A stretch of 8,001 nucleotides of DNA from Paracoccaceae bacterium. Lineage in GTDB: Bacteria > Pseudomonadota > Alphaproteobacteria > Rhodobacterales > Rhodobacteraceae. The notes under the pieces are model-generated. The model saw nothing but the letters and a program-made list of their open reading frames with translations, did no database searches and had not been told where the DNA came from. The position numbers were made by a program, and so were the translations under genes. The stretch covers positions 1 through 8,001 of the forward strand of contig JAKITE010000127.1 of NCBI GenBank assembly GCA_021648225.1, given 5' to 3'. Below, in pieces: positions 1 through 4,414 of this stretch; within the stretch, counting starts at the first letter, position 1; every line of letters begins with the position of its first letter.

Positions 1-47
1 TCCACACCTGCATCCGCATATGTCAGACCATTGGGGGTTTTAGCCAT
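1..47 (-). CDS. purM: Phosphoribosylformylglycinamidine cyclo-ligase (AIR synthetase), N-terminal fragment
   Basis: Only the first 15 full codons are in the window, and the gene continues beyond the left edge. The reverse strand from the ATG at 47-45 reads MAKTPNGLTYADAGV, with a further partial codon starting GA. The stretch NGLTYADAGVD is the conserved N-terminal signature of PurM, which closes formylglycinamidine ribonucleotide to aminoimidazole ribonucleotide in cytosolic purine synthesis. A Shine-Dalgarno-like AAGGAT (complement of 54-59) sits about 6 bases before the start, which supports this ATG. The gene is codirectional with the BKACE/aminotransferase operon but separated from it by the opposing tRNA gene. 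It is housekeeping and marks the chromosomal side of the locus. The identification rests on a short stretch, but the match is distinctive. Confidence 0.85.
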   Translation of the reverse strand, partial: MAKTPNGLTYADAGV

Positions 48-53
48 GCGCGT

Positions 54-59
54 ATCCTT
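54..59 (-). promoter_or_regulatory. Ribosome binding site of purM
   Basis: The reverse strand reads AAGGAT here, placed about 6 bases before the ATG at 47-45. It fixes the start codon of the truncated purM fragment. I found no convincing -35/-10 pair for purM in the 104 bp between it and the tRNA. A weak TCTAAA-like -10 is present, but without a good -35. Confidence 0.55.
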
Positions 60-111
60 TGAACGGGGTTTGGCGCTGATTTAGACCATCTGAATTGAAA
101 AGGAAACACCC

Positions 112-141
112 TTGACCCCGGCATATTACAGCAGGTAATAC
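112..141 (+). promoter_or_regulatory. Sigma-70 promoter of the tRNA gene
   Basis: The -35 box is TTGACC (112-117, five of six to consensus). The -10 box is TAATAC at 136-141 with an 18-bp spacer, or GTAATA at 135-140 with 17 bp. The start would fall just ahead of the mature tRNA end at 152. The discriminator after the -10 is GC-rich (ACGCGCAGGC), as at stringently controlled stable-RNA promoters. The -10 also lies in the right arm of a 17-bp dyad, TATTAC-AGCAG-GTAATA (124-140). Confidence 0.65.
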
Positions 142-151
142 ACGCGCAGGC

Positions 152-228
152 GGGCCTGTAGCTCAGTTGGTTAGAGCAGAGCGCTCATAACGCTTTTGTC
201 GTAGGTTCGAGTCCTACCGGGCCTACCA
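152..228 (+). tRNA. tRNA with CAT anticodon, probably tRNA-Ile2 (lysidine type)
   Basis: A complete cloverleaf of 77 nt with encoded CCA. Acceptor stem 152-158/218-224, D stem 161-164/174-177, anticodon stem 179-183/191-195 with loop CTCATAA, anticodon CAT at 186-188, five-base variable loop 196-200, T stem 201-205/213-217 with loop TTCGAGT, discriminator A225, CCA 226-228. The first acceptor pair is a G-T wobble (152/224), which is unusual. CAT can mean elongator Met, initiator Met or Ile2. The pairs C4-G69 and C5-G68 (155/221 and 156/220) are the reported positive determinants for TilS in E. coli tRNA-Ile2, and the acceptor stem resembles alphaproteobacterial isoleucine tRNAs. I therefore favour Ile2, whose C34 would be changed to lysidine so that it reads AUA. 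An initiator is unlikely because the first acceptor pair is not mismatched as in fMet tRNAs. The 3' half overlaps the end of the opposing BKACE gene. Confidence 0.93.
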
Positions 229-979
229 TATTTACAATTTCAGCCACCCGTTCCGCGTTGGACTTTGCTATTTCTCCGCTTTGGTTCTGGCGGGAGTTTT
301 CAAACCCTACCCGCATTTTGCCGCCTTGTTGACGGGCGTGGATCAGGCAGTTGGTTTCTTGTTGGCCAAACGCGCAAACTGCCCAGTCAGGGCTGATGTT
401 TTCGGCTTTTAGCTTTGCCAGAAACGGCAGCAGGGTGTCAGGGCCGGAGGCGCCGTTTTTATCGTATCTTCCCAATACAAAAAGCAATTGCAGTTTTTGG
501 GAATTGAATTGTTTGGCGGGGTAAAGCTGTTTTAGCAGCGCCAGATCATCGGGGGTATAAAGGATGTGTTGCAGGGTGGTTTTATTGGCGATGCAATCCC
601 GGTAAAATCGGCGGGTGAGGGTTTTGTCCGGCTCTGCCGCCATTTCTTTGACAGCCACCGAAACCCAGCGGCACCCTGTTTCAAGCACCATATTTCGCTG
701 GTGACCGGGGCCGTAAATGCCGGCGGCCTCGGATGTGATCTGAATGGCCATATCGGGCACGGTTTTTGATAATTCCTGAATTGTCTCGCGGTATTTTCCG
801 GCATCCAGTAAATGCTGCCCCTGATCATCGCGAATATGCAGATGCAGCGCGGTTGCACCAGCGGCAAAACAATCTGCGGCGGTTTGGCAGATTTCGGGAA
901 TGGTTATGGGCAGGTTTGGATGGTCAGATTTGCCCAGCCTTGCGCCATTGGGGGCAACCATTAAGCGGGGTAATGACAT
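185..979 (-). CDS. Beta-keto acid cleavage enzyme (BKACE, DUF849; 3-keto-5-aminohexanoate cleavage-like)
   Basis: 264 residues, predicted cytosolic TIM-barrel, zinc-dependent enzyme. BKACE members condense a beta-keto acid with acetyl-CoA to give acetoacetate and a new acyl-CoA. The zinc ligands are visible: His46 and His48 in LHLHIRD, and Glu227 in RVGFEN. Arg223 matches the conserved Arg of the family motif RVGLED. The residue after the zinc Glu is Asn228, where characterised Kce has an Asp that I recall as catalytic; this could be a subfamily trait. The N-terminal VAPNGAR matches the usual first strand. The ATG overlaps the stop of the upstream aminotransferase (TAATG), so the two are probably translationally coupled. 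The natural fold seems to end at NAERVAEIVN. The final MVGPVGLEPTTKAL is antisense of the tRNA, and the TGA stop is the complement of 185-187. It is slightly short for the family (about 270-310). Family certain, substrate unknown. Confidence 0.88.
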   Translation of the reverse strand: MSLPRLMVAPNGARLGKSDHPNLPITIPEICQTAADCFAAGATALHLHIRDDQGQHLLDAGKYRETIQELSKTVPDMAIQITSEAAGIYGPGHQRNMVLETGCRWVSVAVKEMAAEPDKTLTRRFYRDCIANKTTLQHILYTPDDLALLKQLYPAKQFNSQKLQLLFVLGRYDKNGASGPDTLLPFLAKLKAENISPDWAVCAFGQQETNCLIHARQQGGKMRVGFENSRQNQSGEIAKSNAERVAEIVNMVGPVGLEPTTKAL

Positions 980-2298
980 TAGAATACCGTTTTGAATGCA
1001 GTGGAAAGTTTGGTGATGATTTCATCAATATGGTGGTCTTCGATGATAAAGGGCGGGGCCAGCAGCAGGTGGTCTCCGGCTTTGCCATCAATTGTGCCCC
1101 CCATCGGATAGCAGATCAACCCAGCCTCAAAGGTGGCTTTTTTCAGCTTTTTGGCAATGACAGCATCGGGCGAAAAGGGGGTTTTTGTGTCGCGGTCGGA
1201 TACAAATTCCAGAGCGCGAAACAGGCCGCGTCCGCGAATGTCGCCGATGTTGGGGTGTTGGCCAAAAGCGTTTTGCAATGCGGATTGCAGTTTTTCGCCC
1301 ATTTCAAAACTGCGCTGCACCAGCCCGTCATCCACCAGCCGTTCCAGCACGGCCAGCGCCGCTGCCGATGCGGTCGGGTGGGCTAAATACGTGTGGCCAT
1401 GTTGGAAAAAGCCGCTGCCCGATTCGATGGCTGCGTGGATTTTTCCGGTGCAAAGCATTGCGCCGATGGGCTGGTATCCGGCACCTAACCCTTTGGCTAT
1501 GGCGATAATATCGGGGGTTATGTTTTCTTGTTCAGAGGCAAAAAGCGTGCCGGTGCGGCCCATGCCGCACATGACTTCGTCCAATATCAACAACACGCCG
1601 TATCGGTCACAGATTTCGCGGATACGTTTGAAATATCCCGGCACAGGGGGCAGGGCGCCGGCGGTTGCGCCGACCACCGGTTCGGCGACAAATGCCATGA
1701 CGTTTTCCGACCCCAATCGCAGGATTTCGGCTTCCAGTTCATTTGCAACCCGCAGCCCGTATTCCTGCGCGGTTTCGCGGTTTTTTCTATCGCGGTATTC
1801 ATAACAGGGCGCGATATGGCTGGTTTCAATCATCAAGGGTGCAAAGGGTTTGCGGCGCCACATATTGCCACCGGTGGCCAGTGCGCCCAAGGTGTTGCCG
1901 TGGTAGCTTTGCCGCCGCGCGATCACCTTGTGACGGCTTGGCTCGCCGGTTTCCAGAAAATATTGTCGGGCCAGTTTGAGGGTAGATTCCATGGCCTCGG
2001 AACCGCTGGAAACAATATAGACTTTTTCCATGCCTGTCGGTGCATTTTCAATTAATTTGCTGGCCAGTGATTCTGCCGGGGCAGAGGTGAAGAAACCGGT
2101 ATGGGCAAAAGCCACCTTGTCCAACTGATTCTTGATGGCCCGGGTTACCATAACGTCACCATGGCCAAGACAGGAAACCGCTGCACCACCAGAGCCGTCA
2201 AAATATTTTTTATCTGCACTATCATATAGGTAGACACCTTTGCCGCGCGATATTTCTGGCGGGGTTATCTGGCAGTTGCGGTGGAAAATATGGGTCAT
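979..2298 (-). CDS. Class III PLP-dependent aminotransferase
   Basis: 439 residues, the usual length for the omega-aminotransferase (class III, fold type I) family, cytosolic. Visible landmarks: the phosphate-cup loop SSGSEAME near 97-104, SYHG at 131-134 stacking on the cofactor ring, LDEV with Asp240 binding the pyridine nitrogen, the Schiff-base lysine Lys269 in AIAKGLGAG, and GHTYLAHP near 301-308. All key catalytic residues are intact. The family moves an amino group from beta-, gamma- or omega-amino acids, amines or taurine onto pyruvate or 2-oxoglutarate. The ATG at 2298 has an AGGAAA ribosome site upstream. The gene lies first in a minus-strand operon with the BKACE enzyme and is divergent from the RpiR regulator. 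This suggests that it makes the keto acid that BKACE cleaves. The exact substrate cannot be read from the sequence. Similar proteins are often labelled taurine--pyruvate or beta-alanine transaminase, but nothing here proves either. Confidence 0.93.
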   Translation of the reverse strand: MTHIFHRNCQITPPEISRGKGVYLYDSADKKYFDGSGGAAVSCLGHGDVMVTRAIKNQLDKVAFAHTGFFTSAPAESLASKLIENAPTGMEKVYIVSSGSEAMESTLKLARQYFLETGEPSRHKVIARRQSYHGNTLGALATGGNMWRRKPFAPLMIETSHIAPCYEYRDRKNRETAQEYGLRVANELEAEILRLGSENVMAFVAEPVVGATAGALPPVPGYFKRIREICDRYGVLLILDEVMCGMGRTGTLFASEQENITPDIIAIAKGLGAGYQPIGAMLCTGKIHAAIESGSGFFQHGHTYLAHPTASAAALAVLERLVDDGLVQRSFEMGEKLQSALQNAFGQHPNIGDIRGRGLFRALEFVSDRDTKTPFSPDAVIAKKLKKATFEAGLICYPMGGTIDGKAGDHLLLAPPFIIEDHHIDEIITKLSTAFKTVF

Positions 2299-2326
2299 GA
2301 AATTTTTCCTGTAAGCTATGCGACAA

Positions 2327-2332
2327 ATGATA
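2327..2332 (-). promoter_or_regulatory. Candidate -10 box for the aminotransferase-BKACE operon
   Basis: The reverse strand reads TATCAT (five of six to TATAAT), about 30 bases before the aminotransferase start. The operator at 2334-2349 begins one base upstream of it and fills the -10/-35 spacer, which fits repression. No good -35 is found at 16-18 bp. The nearest candidate, TTGTCA (complement of 2355-2360), is 22 bp away, so this promoter assignment is tentative. Confidence 0.4.
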
Positions 2333-2333
2333 G

Positions 2334-2349
2334 TGAAACATTTGTTTCA
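2334..2349. promoter_or_regulatory. Operator 1, probable RpiR-family binding site
   Basis: TGAAACATTTGTTTCA is a perfect inverted repeat with 7-bp arms (TGAAACA/TGTTTCA) around a 2-bp centre. It lies in the divergent control region, next to the candidate -10 of the aminotransferase operon. Divergent placement beside an RpiR-type gene and the GAAA/TTTC pattern support its being that protein's site. Confidence 0.75.
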
Positions 2350-2353
2350 TCTG

Positions 2354-2383
2354 TTGACAAGATGTGAAACAAATGTTTTTATC
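2354..2383 (+). promoter_or_regulatory. Promoter of the rpiR-TAXI-permease-usp operon
   Basis: A perfect -35 box, TTGACA, lies at 2354-2359, between the two operators. The best -10 at 18 bp is TTTATC (2378-2383), a weak match (three of six). The spacer is filled by operator 2, so repressor binding would block polymerase. The transcript would start about 2390 and carry a short leader with the 21-bp tandem repeat. Confidence 0.55.
2365..2380. promoter_or_regulatory. Operator 2, probable RpiR-family binding site
   Basis: TGAAACAAATGTTTTT is a second, weaker copy of operator 1, with arms TGAAACA/TGTTTTT (five of seven paired). Its first 14 bases equal the reverse complement of operator 1. The centres of the two sites are 31 bp apart, about three helical turns, so two bound proteins would face the same side. 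It sits inside the -35/-10 spacer of the regulator's promoter, which suggests autorepression. Confidence 0.7.
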
Positions 2384-2387
2384 CTTT

Positions 2388-2429
2388 AACTTGCAGAGGA
2401 CTGCCCATAACTTGCAGAGGACTGCCCAT
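2388..2429 (+). repeat. Perfect 21-bp tandem duplication of the regulator's translation start region
   Basis: Two identical 21-bp units, 2388-2408 and 2409-2429, start with AACTTGCAGAGGA and end with CTGCCCAT. Each holds an AGAGGA ribosome-binding sequence. Only the second is followed by G, giving the ATG at 2428. The first ends in ATA (2407-2409), in frame but a very poor start. The unit is a multiple of three and looks recent, because no base differs between copies. Confidence 0.95.
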
Positions 2430-3300
2430 GCCTTTGGACGCTTTGTTCGAAAACCAGTTACTGGACGAATATAACGCGCTCAGCCAAAAGCTGCGCGTGG
2501 CGGCGGATTATGTTGTCAATAATCCGGTCGATGTGGCAACCCGCAGCTTGCGGTCTATTTCAACTGCTAGCGGCTTGGCCCCGGCGACATTTTCACGTTT
2601 GGCGCGGGCGTTGGGGTTTGAAACCTATGAAGACCTGCGCGAACTGGCGCGGGATTCGGTTTATAAAAAGGTAAGCTCTTTTTCGGTCAAGGCCAGCCAA
2701 TTGCAAGCGGATGCTCAATCCGGTGATCGTGCACCGTTTTTATTGCGCCAATCAACCGCCTGCATGGCCAATATCGATGCGCTGGCGGATGGTGTTGATC
2801 TGGCGGTGTTGGAAACCGCAGCCCAAACCATGCACCACGCCAAAAAGGTGCTTTTGCTGGGGGCGCTGGGGTCGGCCGGCATCGTTGAATACATGTCGTA
2901 TCTGACCAATTTTTTTAGCAGTAAATACCAGCTTGCCAGTTGTGTGGGGGCATCCATGGGCAGTATGTTGGCGGATATGGATGAAAAAGACGCAATACTG
3001 ATCGTTACCAAACCGCCTTTTGCCCGGCATGCTCTTCTGACTGCTGAAATGGCAAAATCCCAAGGGGTATTTGTGACAGTAATCACCGATACCCCCGACT
3101 GTCCGGCCTTGCGCCATGCGGATGCCGAATTTGTGTTGCATACGGACAGCCCTCAATTCTTCTCGTCTTATGCGGCGACCATTGTGTTGATCGAAACCAT
3201 GATCGGCATGCTTGTGGCTCGCGCCGGACCTATTGCGCAGAGGCGTATTTCAGATGTAGAAGCACGGAATCACCAGCTCAATGAAATATCGGGCCAATGA
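2428..3300 (+). CDS. RpiR/HexR-family transcriptional regulator (HTH_6 + SIS)
   Basis: 290 residues, the normal length for the family. An N-terminal winged/helix-turn-helix domain covers about 5-80, with the recognition region near 45-63 (STASGLAPATFSRLARALGF). A SIS domain covers about 130-265, with VLLLGALGSAG as its first strand-loop. SIS domains usually sense phosphosugars through a Ser/Thr-rich loop. Here the equivalent segment is IVTKPPFARHALL (about 193-205) and lacks that SGxT pattern, so a different ligand is plausible. The ATG at 2428 is chosen because it follows AGAGGA with 6-base spacing, within the second copy of a duplicated start region. It is divergent from the aminotransferase and first in the transporter operon, with two likely operators between. 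Autoregulation and control of both arms is inferred. The effector is probably the imported compound or one of its products. Confidence 0.9.
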   Translation: MPLDALFENQLLDEYNALSQKLRVAADYVVNNPVDVATRSLRSISTASGLAPATFSRLARALGFETYEDLRELARDSVYKKVSSFSVKASQLQADAQSGDRAPFLLRQSTACMANIDALADGVDLAVLETAAQTMHHAKKVLLLGALGSAGIVEYMSYLTNFFSSKYQLASCVGASMGSMLADMDEKDAILIVTKPPFARHALLTAEMAKSQGVFVTVITDTPDCPALRHADAEFVLHTDSPQFFSSYAATIVLIETMIGMLVARAGPIAQRRISDVEARNHQLNEISGQ

Positions 3301-3321
3301 TAATTTAAACCAACATCAATC

Positions 3322-3327
3322 AGGGAG
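3322..3327 (+). promoter_or_regulatory. Ribosome binding site of the TAXI binding protein
   Basis: AGGGAG lies 6 bases before the ATG at 3334, in a 33-bp gap after the regulator stop. It supports MFNKMK as the start rather than the second Met at residue 5. No separate promoter is apparent in the gap. Confidence 0.7.
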
Positions 3328-3333
3328 ATATAG

Positions 3334-4305
3334 ATGTTTAATAAAATGAAACTGAGTGTAGCAGCCGTTGCTGTCAGCACCATGATGGCGCCAGCGGCAA
3401 TTGCCCAAGAGCAGTTCATCACCATCGGCACCGGCGGTGTCACAGGGGTTTATTACCCCACAGGCGGCGCGATTTGCCGTTTGGTCAACAAAGGCCGTCG
3501 TGATCACGGCGTGCGTTGTTCCGTAGAATCCACAGGTGGGTCGGTGTATAACATCAACACCATTCGCGAAGGCGAGCTGGAATTCGGTGTTGCCCAGTCT
3601 GATTGGCAGTTCCACGCCTATAACGGCACTTCCAAATTTGCAGATGCAGGCCCGTTTGAAGACCTGCGGGCGGTATTTTCGGTTCATCCCGAACCCTTTA
3701 CCGTTGTGGCGCGCGCCGATGCGGGCATCACCAATTTCTCTGACCTTCAGGGCAAGCGCGTAAATATCGGCAACCCCGGTTCCGGTCAGCGCGGCACAAT
3801 GGAAGTGGTGCTAGAGGCAATGGGCTGGACCACCGATGATCTGGCACTGGCAACAGAGCTGAAAGCGTCGGAGCAATCTTCGGCACTTTGTGACAACCAG
3901 ATTGATGCGATGGTTTATACCGTTGGTCACCCTTCCGGTTCGATCCAAGAAGCAACAACCGCTTGTGATTCGGTGCTGGTAACCGTTGACGGCCCTGTCA
4001 TTGATGGGCTGATTGCCGATAATGATTATTACCGTTCGGCCACCATTCCGGGCGGCATGTATCGCGGTAATGACGCAGACACCGCAACGTTCGGTGTTGG
4101 CGCAACTTTTGTGACCTCGGCAAGCGTTTCTGACGATGTTGTTTATGTTCTGGTAAGCGCCGTGTTCGACAACATTGACGATTTCCGCAAACTGCACCCT
4201 GCTTTTGCCAATCTTGACCCACAAGAAATGGCAACTGCCGGTCTTTCCGCGCCATTGCACCCCGGTGCGGCACGGTATTACCGTGAGCAAGGCTGGATTG
4301 AATAA
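3334..4305 (+). CDS. TRAP transporter solute-binding protein, TAXI family
   Basis: 323 residues, the usual size for TAXI periplasmic binding proteins. Residues 1-24 form a signal peptide: Lys5 and Lys... in MFNKMK, a hydrophobic core, and a probable cut after AIA (AIA|QEQF). The mature protein opens with ITIGTGGVTGVYYPTGGAIC, the hallmark TAXI ligand-binding segment, followed by RCSVESTGGSVYNI and the typical VNIGNPGSGQRG loop near 146-157. The protein captures a substrate in the periplasm and hands it to the fused permease encoded next. Known TAXI ligands are few, mainly glutamate, 2-oxoglutarate and related dicarboxylates, so the substrate here is not assigned. It follows the regulator by 33 bp and precedes the permease by 109 bp that include a strong hairpin. 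This may favour higher levels of the binding protein than of the membrane component. Confidence 0.95.
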   Translation: MFNKMKLSVAAVAVSTMMAPAAIAQEQFITIGTGGVTGVYYPTGGAICRLVNKGRRDHGVRCSVESTGGSVYNINTIREGELEFGVAQSDWQFHAYNGTSKFADAGPFEDLRAVFSVHPEPFTVVARADAGITNFSDLQGKRVNIGNPGSGQRGTMEVVLEAMGWTTDDLALATELKASEQSSALCDNQIDAMVYTVGHPSGSIQEATTACDSVLVTVDGPVIDGLIADNDYYRSATIPGGMYRGNDADTATFGVGATFVTSASVSDDVVYVLVSAVFDNIDDFRKLHPAFANLDPQEMATAGLSAPLHPGAARYYREQGWIE

Positions 4306-4328
4306 GCGTCTGAAATAGATGTGCTATT

Positions 4329-4354
4329 GGCAGGAGCGGTGCGCCGCTCCTGCC
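4329..4354 (+). other. Intercistronic RNA hairpin between binding protein and permease
   Basis: An 11-bp perfect stem, GGCAGGAGCGG (4329-4339) with CCGCTCCTGCC (4344-4354), and a TGCG loop. It is followed by CTTCCTATAC, not a T run, so it is not a standard intrinsic terminator. A 3'-protecting or partially attenuating element that raises binding-protein mRNA relative to permease mRNA is the likely role. The 60 bp after it are A/T-rich, with a minor CGCCA-AAA-TGGCG stem at 4383-4395 just ahead of the permease ribosome site. Confidence 0.8.
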
Positions 4355-4403
4355 CTTCCTATACAAAAAAATATATAAATAACGCCAAAATGGCGATGTC
4401 CGA

Positions 4404-4410
4404 GGGAGGA
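4404..4410 (+). promoter_or_regulatory. Ribosome binding site of the TRAP permease
   Basis: GGGAGGA lies 4 bases before the ATG at 4415. This strong site selects that start for the 869-residue permease. Confidence 0.75.
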
Positions 4411-4414
4411 CGAT

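Noticed and set aside
201..228. tRNA 3' end as an att site with a second copy at the right of the cassette
   Set aside because: No matching copy of GGTTCGAGTCCTACC or the CCA end was seen elsewhere in the window, and there is no integrase gene.
766..1386. Long plus-strand open frame opposite the BKACE/aminotransferase genes (also 1133-1804 and 1528-2055)
   Set aside because: These are shadows of the class III aminotransferase and BKACE genes. The minus-strand frames hold all the motifs; the plus-strand ones show no recognisable protein family.
2407..2409. ATA in the first 21-bp copy as an extra start for the regulator
   Set aside because: ATA is a very rare start, and the second copy gives ATG with the same ribosome-binding sequence.
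4329..4354. Hairpin as an intrinsic terminator
   Set aside because: No T run follows the stem (CTTCCTATAC), and the permease downstream has no clear promoter of its own. An attenuating or protecting role is more likely.
4374..4379. TATAAA as the -10 of a separate permease promoter
   Set aside because: No -35 match at the proper distance. The sequence is simply A/T-rich.
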